Part shown: positions 22,535-36,300 of the stretch, in pieces | Layout: each line of letters opens with the position of its first letter | How positions within the stretch are numbered: the first letter of the stretch is position 1 | NCBI GenBank assembly: GCA_033398695.1 | Contig: CM065812.1 | Coordinates: 132,748,858 to 132,812,857 of the forward strand | Length of the DNA stretch: 64,000 nucleotides | From: Orobanche coerulescens | Taxonomy: Eukaryota > Streptophyta > Magnoliopsida > Lamiales > Orobanchaceae | Reading direction: 5' to 3' | The notes under the pieces: generated by a model | Database searches by the model: none | Told to the model about the DNA's origin: nothing | The model's input: only the letters and a program-made list of their open reading frames with translations | Translations under genes and position numbers: made by a program

Positions 22535-24296
22535 ATATATATTGCGTATAACAAATAAATTAAAAGCTTTTCCTCAAAAAAAATAAAAAAATGAAAAGCT
22601 AACAAAAAAAGTTAAAAGGTGTTTTTACCTTAAAAAAAGAGAATTTGCTTTTCCCCCTCCTACAGCCGTCTCCCCCACCCTCACCTTTTTTTTTTTTTTT
22701 CCAATTTTATCATTTGTATTTTGTTTTTTTTTTTGTTTTTTTTTTTTGCATTCTTTATTTATTTCTTATGAAATTAAATTTATTTGTTCTTTTTTTTCAT
22801 TGAATTTCCATTTTATTTTATTATTATTAAAATTAATAATTTCTATTAGGTAGATGACGAAGCACGAAAATTATATTATGTTTAATTTTATTGGGTATAA
22901 GTTCATAATTTTTAACAACTTAATGTGTTGCTTGTTTATGCATCATATTGTAATTGGGTCTTATTTTTTTTGGCCGCTTGTAATTCTTAAATTCTCAATA
23001 TCGATCTTAATTCAATATATGATTCTTTGGCCCACCAATTTTCCAATTATTCACTTGTAATATTTCATTACTTTCACACTATTTGTATTAACCTTCAATT
23101 ATATTTTGTTGGTATAATAATAAATATTAACATATTCAATGTTGTTAGATTTATCGTAATTTTAAAAAATCTAAGTTTTACTAATATATTATAACAGGTA
23201 TAGCAAAAATTAATATATGTTGCAAATGTTTAAAAAGTATGTTAGTATATTTTTTTGTTATTTCTTACAAGGAAAATAATATAATAATAATACTTATTTT
23301 AGTTAAGTATACATCGCTCAACTTGTAGTTGTACCCTAACATTATGTATTGTGTTAAAATTTGCATTTTTTGTCATTACTATAACAAATTAATTCATTTT
23401 TCTCATTTTATTTGAATATATAGTGCTTCATTCTACTATCACAAATATTATTTTTAAAATATAATTTCGCAATTAAATATATCTAAACTCTATAGTTTTT
23501 TTTTAATAAAATATAATTGACATTATGCATAACTAGTTTAGAGGGCTTAATATTAAAAGTTAAATTCAAGTGTTATCTATATATATTTATATTTATAATT
23601 TTAGATTCAATATATAAGGTTTACAATTCTGATTCTTACTAGAGGTTCACAATACATGGGTCCGTTTAAATCAAGAATTTTTTCGCTCGAACCACTAAAA
23701 CAGTTCCGAAACTCGCTAAATAGACCCAACCATTGACCAAAGACCAATATAGGCAACATCGATTATTCTGAAAATAAAAAATACTATTAAAACAGAAATT
23801 TCTAGATATAACAGAAAACATTATATTTCAAACTGAAAGACTAAAGAAAGTAATTAAAACCTTAAAAATCTTTAAAAAAAACCCTAAAAACTACCAAAAA
23901 AATTTTTTGGAAAAAACTGGAAAACAAAAACTCTAAAATTGAAAACAAAAAACTACAAGAATTGCTCATATTACATATAGTTTGGAAATTATTGTGTGCG
24001 CTCCTCTTGTATAGTGAACGTGAACCAGTGGAAAGAGTTAACCGGGACCGGTGAACAAATCAATTAACAAAATTAATTAAGGAGTTTTATTATTTCATAT
24101 AAAACAATATCAATTTATCAATTAATATATACAATAAATTTCTGGATGATAAATATTCAATACTAAATTCATAAAAATATCAGCCATTAGCCCAAAAGTT
24201 AATAAAAAATTAACCGAATAACAAACTGAAAACTACACAGTTCAATGGAAAATTATAGGAAAAAGTACCAAAAAAACGATTTTTATCGATCTTTAT
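22535..24296. other. AT-rich intergenic DNA
   Basis: Long A and T tracts (for example 22686-22750), no recognised gene, RNA or element. Small ORFs are low complexity. Confidence 0.6.
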
Positions 24297-24841
24297 TTAG
24301 AGGTCTTCAAATGTTCGGTTGAACCGGCCAGAACCGTTGACTGCGGTTCAGTTCAAAAAGGGAACCGGCCACCGTTTTAAGACGGTTCGGTTCCGGTTCG
24401 GAGTACTGGCGAACAGCGAACCGGCTGTTCAACCTTCGGTTCTTTAAAATTAAAAAAAAAATGCAAATATTTAGAACTATATAGGCACATTGATTTTGCT
24501 CCTAAACTTTAAAGTACGGATATGGTATACATAGACACTTAATTCAAATATTTAAAACTAAAAATTTCAGTTTAAAATATAATCAAGCTCAAGTCAATTT
24601 TTTACCCCACACTTTACATTTTAAATGTAAAAAACTTAATCTTATAATATTATTTTTTTAAAAAGCGATCCATAAACCACCGGTTCTGGTTCGGTTCGAA
24701 ACCGGTGGTTCATGTTCCACAACCGAACCGTGAACCGCCAAAGGCAGTTCGGTTTCGGTTCCAATTTTTGGCCAACCGCAACCGCCGGTTGGCGAACCGT
24801 CGGTTCAAAAAACCGAAGGTTTTGAACCGTTGAACACCGCT
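24297..24841. mobile_element. hAT-type non-autonomous element with 8-bp TSD
   Basis: 545 bp flanked by a perfect 8-bp duplication ATCTTTAT (24289-24296 and 24842-24849). Inverted ends TTAGAGGTCTTCAA and, on the other strand, AGCGGTGTTCAA. Both subterminal regions are packed with AACCGG/GGTTCGG motifs in both orientations, while the core is AT-rich. 8-bp duplications and repeated subterminal motifs are typical of hAT elements. No transposase. Confidence 0.88.
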
Positions 24842-24849
24842 ATCTTTAT

Positions 24850-26681
24850 TATGGACTATTCAGAAACCAGTAGGGGTGCATGACTAATCACCAATCCACA
24901 AACCATTAAACGAGCTGAATTTGCTTTCTAGAATAAGGTAACGGATTTCATCTCAATACCGAATTTGAGACTTCGGTTGAACTTTAAATACTCAACCAAT
25001 AATGAGATGGAATCCATGAACGGAGGATTAATCCTTGATTCGAGACCCGAATCAGTAACTTTAATCCTCAGCTCATGGAGAATGAGATGTTTTTTATTTA
25101 AGATACTGAATTTGAATTGTAAATCCTCAATACCCGTCCCTTTGTTATAAGACTCGGAACTCTAAATACTCAACAAATAACTTCTTACACATTTTTATTT
25201 ACCTTTTACATAAATACAACTAAAAATAATATAACAATAACATCATCCATCCACTTTTACAGTCATGATTTACACTAAAAAATAAAGATTCCCAATCCTA
25301 CATACAAGAAATACTTTTACTATTCACCATACCCATGATTTTAAATACCATAATTCTAAATTTCATCCATTGAACCCAAAACCAAACATCCCCCTTATGT
25401 GTTTCATTCCAACCGAAAAAAAAAAAAAAGAAAAAAAAAAACTCTCACCAGTTGAAATAATTACCAGAAAGTCTTTACAAATTACCAAAATATTTGCTCA
25501 GGACAAATAAAAAAAACGATAATACTATCCTCCTAATCAGACATTGAATCATTTGCATCATAATCCAGTTAAACAAACCTTAGCTATAGACCTAGCAATG
25601 GAGGAAACAAAAATGCTCAGAAAATCTTGAAATTCCATTTCACGAACCGTAATAAGATTCATAAGATTCCGTTTATTCAATGTTAACACAAAAAGTTGAG
25701 TAGATAAATTTCTTTAGAATTAAATATACCTCGATGCATTTTTTACGCTTCTTTCTCCATTTAGCCTTGCGTTTTATAATTCATCTCACTTCTTGCTCCA
25801 TTGTCTGACACCTAAGGAAATGACCAAAAAGAAATTTACATCAGTGCACTCACTACTAGCATCAGAATACAGTCTCTGACATATCTCACTAACTTTTATG
25901 ACTTGGGTAAATCTGTTGATGTAACTTCTTTTGTTTGGTGTCTAAACTTCTAGCCAAGCACTCGTATCCTGAGATTAAAAGCAGAAACTCAAGACGGTCA
26001 CCATACAGAAAGAAAAGAGCAATTTACCCGATTCTTGAAGCTCAAATGTCTCAACATATATATAGCCACGACAAAAAAAAACCATGAATCGGGACAAATC
26101 ATGGGAATTGGTTTCGCTGGAAGCATTGAACCAGTAATCAACCATTATCCCGATAACCTGCCAGAATCCAAACAAAGGCATATAGATGCAAGAGATTATT
26201 AACAGAAACAAGAATCGGAATATCTCTAGCTGTGAAAAATGAAGAAAAAAAAAAGTGGAGAATGATATAAATTGACTCTGAAGTGCATCGGCATACTTGT
26301 AAGATGTACGCAACGTACCTGAAGTGCATCTGCTGTGTTAAATTAAAAATGTGTAACATTTTGATTGGGGGAAATCATTCCTTCACCGTTCATGCTCACC
26401 ATAATATAGTCAAATGATATATATACACACATCATGCTTATCACCACATGATATATACACACACACACACATCAATCACCACATAGCATCTCACACTCCA
26501 CATGATCGATAATTAACCCACTCAGATTACCTTTTAGAGATACTACCCTCGTGAAAAGAGAGGAGGAAAGCTCCATTCCCATCTCTTCTCAAATGAAATG
26601 AACCTTGGAACTTCTTATGGAGAGGAATAACAGCAGCCAAAAAGATGTTTGCGACAGAGAGAGAGAGAGAACGTCATAAAC
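24850..26681. other. AT-rich intergenic DNA with CA and GA microsatellites
   Basis: No gene recognised. AC-rich repeats at about 26424-26475 and a GA repeat at 26656-26670. A 112-codon minus-strand frame at 25975-26313 is Phe-rich, has no known domain and is probably chance. Confidence 0.55.
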
Positions 26682-26865
26682 CATAGTTGTCAATAGCGGC
26701 GTTTAGCGACGCTATAACGTTTAGCGACGCGTAGTGGTCCATCATCGCTAAGTGGGTTATAGTGCCGTTATGGCCTTTTAGCAGAATTTAGCTGCCAAAT
26801 AGCGGAAAATAGTGGATAGCGTTTCCCTGAGCGCTACAGGCCGCTATTCGCCACTGACAACTATG
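26682..26865. mobile_element. hAT-type MITE, 184 bp, with 8-bp TSD
   Basis: Ends CATAGTTGTCAATAGCGGCG and the complement CATAGTTGTCAGTGGCG; perfect 8-bp duplication TCATAAAC at 26674-26681 and 26866-26873. Inside, TAGCG motifs recur in both orientations (TAGCGACG, ATAGCGG, GCCGCTA). Confidence 0.92.
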
Positions 26866-27364
26866 TCATAAACTTTATTCTTATGAAACAAAAACACCCT
26901 TTTACTGGAGATAAGAAAAATAAAAACTAGAGAAGATAAGAGCAAGTATGCTGCTGAAGACGAATCATGTATATTTTTTTTTCATCAAGCAAAATCTACA
27001 CTGTACATTATCATAAAGGTTAGAAAAACTAGAAAAAAGGCATTTTTCTTCTAAGCCCAGGTGAAAAATGTTAGGGGTCTTTTACTTTCTACCTACAAAA
27101 TACATTTTTTTCTAATTAAAATGAACAAATTCGAAAAAGCAACCCCATGTTAGAGGATTGTTTCGCAATTGAAGAACAAAAGATGAATATAAGATCCGGA
27201 AATGGAAATCATGCCGAAACTTGTGAGCTCTTTGCTAAGTTGTCATATCTGGACTAAATAACATCCAATTTCCCGAGTTTTGAAGGAAGGGGATTTGAGT
27301 GACTGCTTGGACCATGATTTAACAAGTCAAACAGCCTTCTAAATCCTGCATACAGAACCACCAA
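26866..27364 (-). other. 3' flank of LDL3
   Basis: No independent gene seen. The part next to 27364 is expected to hold the LDL3 3' untranslated region; no single poly(A) signal stands out. Confidence 0.4.
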
Positions 27365-30300
27365 CTAATCCTTCTCGGAAGATCCTGATTTGGCATCAGG
27401 CTTCACCGGCTTGTGTTTTTCAATCAGCAAGTCCACGAATGCTCGGATCTATCGCAAGAAAAGGAGAAAAGTGAGAATTTTGAAGCTTCAATAAGAAACT
27501 TGAAGGAAACATTAATAAAACAACTGTATTAACGAACTGAAGGTGAATTAACGGAATGTGGAGCAAGCACCAAATGAGCCATGTTATTTTAAAATTTGCC
27601 ATGGCAGGTAGAGCAACTACAAATCAATTATCAATTATGATGCTGAACGTTATAGTACTGAAATTATAGCATGCGATTTTTTTATTCTTCTACTGTACAA
27701 CTGCAAACTCAACAATTTTGGTTTGAAATAATTATGCCACTTGATAAAATACTAGAGCACTACAAAAGAGAAACATAAAGCTGCATTTAGCGCATATGAT
27801 AATCATGGACAAGTATCTGTAATATATCTTCCAGATAACCTCATTTCTTATATATTGGTAAAATTGAAATCATGGCAAAAGTAGGTCAAGAGGCGGTCCT
27901 CTATGATCATTTTATTCTTCGAAAGAGACTCAGAATGCAAGAAACTAAAACATCATCATCGCAGTTATATGAACCTTTCCCGTCCTTAAACACCATTGCA
28001 ACACACTGTTGTGTAGAGGACCAAGAAAAGAAAAGAAAAGGAAAAAGATATCACACACCAGATATATAATAAGTTAAGACAACTCAAGCAATTAGAGAAT
28101 CTAAGACACCCACCTTGTTTTTGCGTTTATAATCCAGAAACTCAAAGACAGCGATTGCTTTCTCGGCATCCGTAGTTTGTTCCATGACCTGAAATAGAAT
28201 GTGAAACATGAAACATGAAACTTGTGTATGAATTAGAAAAGGAGATACGTGGATGGATAAATAACGGTGAAGAAACTAAAAAAAAAAAGAGAAAAAGAAA
28301 AAAAAAAGAAAAAACCTTGGTGGCAGCTTTCTTCATTATGGACTTGTAACCAACCCTATCAATTTTCTTAGCATTATAAAGAGGCATGAGCAATGAAGCC
28401 ACATAATCCACAACTGCCTTTTTCAGACGGTCAGCTCCTCTAGGTTGATTGCCTTTCGATACCTTGTTCATCGTAACTTGTGAAACCGAGCTCTCATTTG
28501 CCCGTGACTCATGTTTTCTTGAACTCACATTTGAATCCTCCTCATCCGTTAAGTGCATTGTCCCGTGAGAGAACCCTGAACTAGCAGCTGCTGCTTGGCA
28601 TTGCCATCTCTCAATAGCATTGTAATCTTTTATCCCTACACTACCAGCACTATCAACCCACGCCTTTGTCAATGTGATGTTATCTACAGCAACACTTTCC
28701 CCCGAGTGCTCTCTGATGTTCAACCGATGATTAGCAGCAATCTCATTCGAATGGCTCCTCTGTGAGCGATTATCGACTGAGATTTTTGAACTCTCTGGGT
28801 TGACACCAGTAGCAGAGAAGTCAACCGACCAATCTCTCACTCGACAGTTTCTGGAATCTATTTCAGATAAGCAATCTTGTTTTCCTACTGCGGCACCAGA
28901 CCAGTTCTTTCTACTGATGGACTCATCTATATGGGTATGCTGTCCACGCATGGCAAATTTGTGGAATGAGAGGATCTTCGGAGCCTGCACTGAAGCATTA
29001 TGCCTGGCACCAGAAGCAGCTAATGCCTGCAGTGTGAGACAGACAGGAAACTGTGAGAAGCAAAACAGAAGGAAAGCCATCCAGGAAATTCCCTCAGCAC
29101 CCACACCCACGCAGAAAAACGAAAAGCAAATGAATAAACTCAGCATATCCAAATACCAACTCCGGTACTAAAACAAATCAAATGAAAGAAACATGTAAAG
29201 GTAGAACATGTTCAGACAAAGAAAAGCTAGGATAAGAAGCATCCAAAGATGGTGCAACAGTTAGGCTAAGACTATAATCAAAGATTCATACAGTGCTGAA
29301 AAGCACGCAGGAAGAAAAATTCTGGAGCTGGAAACAACAATTTTGGCCAACATTGTCGACAATTATAACATTTATTTTTCATTTGATCAAGGCTTTACAC
29401 CTAATGCAAAAAGCAGTAGTTGAAAACCACAAATCTGGTGCAGCATAGCACCAAAAAAATTCTCCATCCTAAGCTTAAGAAGACATTATAACTATCTCTT
29501 TATCAAGGAAAAAAGAGCGTAAAATAGGAGAGAATGTTTTTAAGCATAATTAACCTCAAATCGATTACAGTGACCACGCAGTAATCCCAAGTAAGTCCAA
29601 ACAATGTTTTAAAAGGCGCTCGAGGCGCACGCCTCGAGGCGCGCCTTGAGGCGAGGCGGCGGAAAAGCGCCTCCGAGGCGGCGCCTCTTCCACCTTTGCT
29701 GAGGCTCACGCCTCGATTTTGTGAGGCGCACTTGAGGCGCGTTTGAGGCGCGTTTTAACGCCTCAAAACTGTGAGGCGTTCGCCTTTTTCTGAGAAAGAA
29801 AAAAAAAAACTCACCTGGGAGTCTGCGTGAGAGCTGCGGGTCTGTGGTGAGAATAGGGATGAGACGTGAAATAAGTCAAAGAGAGGGGCTTTTATTAGAA
29901 GTGGTTAAAGACCTAACTATTCCTACTTATATCAAGTATTATTAGACTTCATAAATATAGAGTTACAATTGGATATATTAAATTTATGAATAGTTTTCTT
30001 TTCTTTAAAAAACATAAAAATATATGAAATTATTTTTTATTAAATCTTCTCAAATTAATACATAGTGATTAAATATTAAAATTTAGTGGAAATTTTGGTA
30101 GAGAATGCAATTTAATTTAGTGAAAAAAAAAGGTAACCTAATGTTGATATAGTTTTAAATCTTTACTAAAGAAATAAAATAAAATTGAGGCTTACACCTC
30201 ATATTATAGTAATCTAATTTATATTTTTTGCTCTTTTACTAATGCCTATCAATATTATAATACTTTTATGAGTTTTTTTTTATGATTTTTCTAATTTTAA

Positions 30301-33300
30301 TCGAGGCTTACGCCTCGAGGCTTACGCCTCGCCTCGCCTCGCCAAAACGCCTCAAACTCGCCTCGCGCCTTTTAAAACATTGAGTCCAAAAGCAGATAAA
30401 TTGCCAACTGAAAAGTGAAAACCACTTGAAGCATATACGTAAAACTTGAGGAGAAGGGCCACAGTGCAGACCAAACAAAAAGAAACATGTTCCAATCTGA
30501 CACCTTTGGACAAACAGAAGCAGCATCCTTGACGAAGTAAAGGAGCTATAAGGAATCATCAATCTATTTCTCTAGAAGGACGGGCAGTGCATTTACAAGA
30601 ACCTCACAAAAAAATATAAACCTTAATTTATACAAAACAGATTAAGGCTTGAAAACATGAGGTAGGTATGGAGAAGAAAGAATAACAAGCAAACCTTGGC
30701 AGCAGCAATGGCTGCAGTGCGGGCTGCTTCTGCAGTAGCGAAGGCAGCCTTTTCATCTTCAGACATTGGAATTTCTTGATAGTCCTCCATGACATTTTTG
30801 CATCCTACTGAACTGTTTGTGTGGATTTTTGTTTGATCGTCAACCAATTTTGTAGTGCTTGCACCAGAATGAAACTGGTGTCCAGCAGATGCAAAAGCTT
30901 TTGAACTTCCCTTGCTCTCAACATTGCGTATAGGTGGTTTCCCAGAAACTAGAGGAGATTTAATCTTCAAATCATGACAGTTTGAATGTCTAAGTAACTT
31001 AAGCCCCACTCTAGAAGCCTTCTCCTTACGAAAAAGTTCGACCCACACGCGCACAAGCTGAAAGGCTATGGCACGTATATCGCGACTGGTATGCACGCAG
31101 ACTTTCTGTTTTACTGTTTTTCCAACACCTAAGTGAAATAATGAAAAATGGTAACTTCAGCCACCCCTAAAGTAAAAACTCAATAAAAAGCATGTTAAAA
31201 AATAACACCATATAAATTAGTCCCCTACATCCTAAAATCTTACCTTATTATATTAATAGGCCTTACTAATAAGAAGAAAGGGGCAAGCTAGTTATGAATC
31301 CTCAAAAAAATGCTAGCATAATACGTCCCAGGGGCTAAACACTAGCACACTGATGATACCAGAGCTTCTTTTTCAATATTTTTAAAACAGGTATAAGAAG
31401 TATGCAAGAACAAAATTGCCCAAGGATTTTTCGAATAAATAGACACAGTGCAAAAACAGGCAACTCAGACATCCAAAACTAAGGAGAAAAGAGAAGAATA
31501 GAAAAGGAGGGTGGCAGAAAATAGAGGGAGAGTGCAAGCACCTGATAAGCGGACTGCGGCCAGATCATTTGAAACAAGAACAAGCAGACGGACACAATGA
31601 CGCAAGAGCTGAGTTCCATCTTTCCCCATGGAATCCTGTTAACAACAACGTTCAAAACAATCAATCATTAAATTCTCCAAAAAAATTACCGTAATAACCT
31701 GGCACTGGTGTATGAAAAGCAGATCAAATGGAGGACTTACCAGAATCCACGTGTTAAGGGTGCTGAGCCCTTCTTTGGTGCTAGTAAAAGTCTTCAAAAA
31801 TCCAACAGGAAGGTTTAACAACTCTTTAGCTAGATGCAATCGACCAGCAGTAGTTTTTGCAGAGAAAAACATATCCTTTAGCATCGAGCCCCAACTAGCG
31901 ACCCGAGACCCTTCCAAAGACTTCTTATACAGAGCACTAGAGAACTCTACAGCATCGAGCCGCCTGATAATATCCTTTACTTCGCTCCTTTCAATATCTG
32001 AATGCCGTCTTGCAGCCTCCATGGCCTCTGCTTCGGCAATGTAATCGGTTCCTGTATTTAATACATCAATAATTCGTACGGCCTCTCGAAGCCCACTCAT
32101 CATTGCACCACCAACAGTGTCAGGGTGTTCCTTGCATGTGGCTTCACCAGCAAAAAATAATGAATTCTCCACTGGCCTTCCCAGAATATCATAGTCTTCT
32201 CCAGTTGATCCGACAGCAACATAAGAGTAAGCACCATAGCTGTAAGGATCTCTTCCCCAGTCAGTCACTACAGCTGCAACTGGATCACAGACCTTGTCTT
32301 CCCCAAATAGATTCCGGAGAATAAGCAACGCATGACTAACATTATCAGACGAGTGAGTATTTTGACCATCTATGGCAGCCTTACCAACCACCAAAGCTAT
32401 AAGAACAGGTGCACCAACTGTTTTCTTTACATTCCAGAACATAAAGCACCGGCCTCGTTGATCTCTATCTTCAGCAGTAGCACCAAAGTAATCAATAGTA
32501 TCGTCCCAAAAAACTTCGGGAAATTCCAGGACTACCTTGTTTAGAATGCCAAACCCGAGCCTCTTGATGGATAAATACTTCCACTGGGGCAATGGCGGTG
32601 AAAAATTAATATTCTCAGCTTTGAGGCACCCAAGTGGCACAGTAACCAGGACTGCATCCCCTGAAAACTCGTTGCCATTAGAAGTAGAAACTCTAACATT
32701 TTTATGCAGTTTATTATTGGTCTCACAATCCTTTGTGCGATAGGAAATATCTGTGACAACATGGTCCAAGTGAATGCAGATTCCTTCGGCAAGAGATTCA
32801 ACAACAGCACTGTAACCTCCTTTAATCATACAATGAGCACCACCAAATCCTCCATATATATCGTCCTGATTCCAGTTCGGAAGTGAGACTTTTTCAAGCA
32901 AAGCAGCGCAACCATACTCTAAGTGCGCAAAATGCCAATCCATGACTCTCCTCTCAAGAGGACTCAAACCCTCTGTTTTAAAACCCTGAGCATTGGAACT
33001 TTTACCATCCGTAGAAAACATTTCAGACGACACAGAAGTATCTTGAGATTTAACAGGCATAGTTTCCATGTCATCTCGTCCCGAGTGGGCCATACGACGT
33101 CTCTTGAGCCCATATTCCAAACCTTCTTCAAGAGACATTTTCATCGCACGTTCCCCTTTCTCAGCAACCAGGAGTTCCATTTCATCAAGTAGACTGTTAT
33201 ATTCTGCTTCTAATGCTTCGTCCAGATCTGCAGGAACTTTCTGACCAGTCACAGTATCATATAAAGGACATTCACTGTTCAATACAGTCAACTCAAGACC

Positions 33301-36300
33301 CAACTGAGCACATATCAACGATGAAGGATCTGGTCTTCTTTCAGTGGCCACATCTGCTTCGACGCCTGTAATGATGCTAGCTCCAAGATCTACGGGGACA
33401 CTCAAAGACGAACGGTCCGTAAAGACGCGACCCCCTATTCTACTCCTAGCCTCCAGCACTGTAACAATGAAACCTTGGCGTTGCAAGTGACGTGCTGCAG
33501 TTAAGCCAGCAGGACCCGCCCCTACAACTATTATTTTCTTTCTACGTTCTGAATCATATTGTGTGTGACTAATAGCACAATCCATGGGGCCCGACCATCT
33601 CCCACACTCTGCTTGACCAGGAGTGAGTAAATCTGGCTGTACAGCAGGGATTGTTTTGCCATTTTCATCTTTAAAGAAAGAAATCAAACCCAAATCCTCT
33701 GAACCAGAAGCTTTTTCAAGAGTTACAGGATCAAGTGACTTTAATCCTTGACTATCATCCAGGGAACCTCCTTCAGGGATGTATGGGGCAGATGATTCTA
33801 AAGAATTGAGATTAATAGGTCCATTTTCTGCAATGACATTTCCTGCCAGGTTTCCCTCAGCCAATACATCATTATTCACTTCCCTGACAGAATTCACTGA
33901 TAGATTGTGCTTCCCAAGAATAGTGGACTCTCCATTCTCAAAATCGGCAACAGGACGCGGAGAATTGTCTCTAAACTTCTCCGTCTTAAGCTTCAGGTCA
34001 GGCTTGATGCAGTTTTCCATATTCTCTTTTTCAGAAGGCACTCCAAAATTAATATAGCCCTGTAGAAAATTATGTTTACCATTTTTAACGGGGTAAAAAA
34101 GGAGGAGAATATAACCTAACCACCAAAATTTATATAAATAACCACTAATATTGCATTTGCATGAATGCAAATGCATCCAGCATCACCCAATATCACTTAA
34201 CTGGAGCTAACGCCTTAGCCACAAGGGCACAGTGACCAGGACTTCTCTCTTAATTATTCCCATTTCACTTAGTGTTAGAACGTATAAGTGAGTTTAAGAG
34301 CATCTTAATTATCTGAATGTACATGCATTTTTTATTTTGTGAACTTTGACACAGATTCCCAAAGAAAAAGAACAAAAAATAGATAACAAATTGAAATTTT
34401 GATCCTTTGCACGATCCTGTATTGAGCAACTAGTTCCATTCTTTAATTTAAATTTTCTAGTTCCATCAACTTAATTTATCAAAACTAGTTCCATTAAGTC
34501 CAAACTGACTTCTTGGCAAACATAATTCTCAATCCTCATCCAGATTTCTTTCATTACTGCATAACTTACACCTAGAATCTTAATTCGAGTGATTCCATAT
34601 GTTAGGGCATAGAGTACCTGATACCATAAATAAGTGAAATCATATACAGAAAAGAGAGTAGTGGAAAACTAAATGAAATGTAAACATTAGAAAAATTAAT
34701 TAATAGAGTTGTTACAATACTTATACAAATATGATGTCTATTTCTTATATTTTGTAGTATTGAATTTCACCTCGTGTTACTTAAGTTGAAGGAGAATTCC
34801 TTTATATTAGTTAATATGCTACGCCATGATAAAGCATGTTAAATGTTAATTTGAATCAGTTGGCCAGCTATTAGGAACTGAAAACTTACACATTGATCGA
34901 GAAAGGTAAAGATATCTCTAAGCATAGAAGCACGTTTGCTTTCACCCACCAAAGGAGCCTCAGAAAAATCAAAGTCTACTGGAAGCAAAATGCGGCTGAC
35001 ATCTTTGTTCCATACACTCAGAATATGGTTCCTGCAAAGCATCAAATAATTAAGTCCTACAAAAGTTGCAAAGTAAAATACTGATATTATCCAAAAGGGT
35101 GATGAATCTTATCATCAATATGCACGAGGGTAAAACTACTGTACAGCCAAATTAGTAACTCGAAATATACCAAGCACGCAATTCAGGTTTAGAGTTTTAG
35201 GCTTAGAATGACGATTAAATAGGAAGTGTAAAATAAATATGTCTCAAGAAGAGCGCTTGTGATCCAAGAATACATATCCCAGTGAGAAGTAGGGATCGCC
35301 CAAGCAAAGTATGCAGACCTCACTTCTCCAATCATTTGCAACAGAATTAAATCAAAATAGGTAGACATATGTTGCCGCTAGATAAATCTATCAGTTCCTG
35401 GACTAATGGGGCAATCATCTTATAGATGTAACAGTATTGCAAAATCAATTGGAGACTAACCTACGTAAAACTGTCAAAACACAAATAATAAAAACCAAAT
35501 GTGCAGCTTTAAGTTTTAACAATCAAATACTCTCTCGAGTTTAGAATTTAAGGTGTTTGACTTTTTCAAGATTGAACTTTGACCTTTTATTTCTTATTAA
35601 ATATTGTACGGACAAATATAAAAGTTACATGATTGAATTCGTTTTGAATATATTTTTATAATAATATTGTTTGATAATTTTTCATGATATAATTAGAAAG
35701 TTATTCATGGTCAAAGTTTGTGTCTTGAAAAGCGAGAAAGACTTGTGTCATGAACTGGCGGGAGTATAATTTACTAATATAAAAATTAACAATGACTAAA
35801 GTCCTCAGTTGTAGAAGACCATATATATAAAATGACGATAACATTCAAAAAAAGTAGGCAGTCAAACTAACAACTAGGTACTGACCTGCACTCCAAATAT
35901 TCTTGAAGACCACCCTTGCGCTTCAACACTTCCTTAAATTTGATTTTCTCAAGGGGACCAACTGCACGTGCCTTTAGCCCTGCCGCTACAGCTGCTGCTT
36001 TCCCATTTCCAACATGTACACTAGTAGATGATGAATCAAGTTTCTCTCTTGTTTTATTATGGCTTACGAAAAATTCAGGGGTCTGCATAAGTACTTCCCA
36101 ATCAATATCTCCCTCATATGCCATATCTCCATGCCGATGCTTTTTGGCGTTTCGCACGGCTCGTTGGCCAATTGACAGGCTGTTTTCTTTAGTATCAAGA
36201 TCATCTAGGGATCCTATATCTTCTACATAGTTTCCTTGATGCTCCAGCATATTAGATGAGTTAGAGGTCCCATTAACTTCCTCATCCTCATAAGGATATT

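Noticed and set aside
25975..26313. 112-codon minus-strand frame as a gene
   Set aside because: Phe/Ile-rich low-complexity translation of AT-rich DNA, no domain, no splice or promoter context.
34177..34889. Extra LDL3 exon in intron 2
   Set aside because: The exon 2 to exon 3 junction keeps frame and completes the SWIRM domain without it; no conserved reading frame in the intron.
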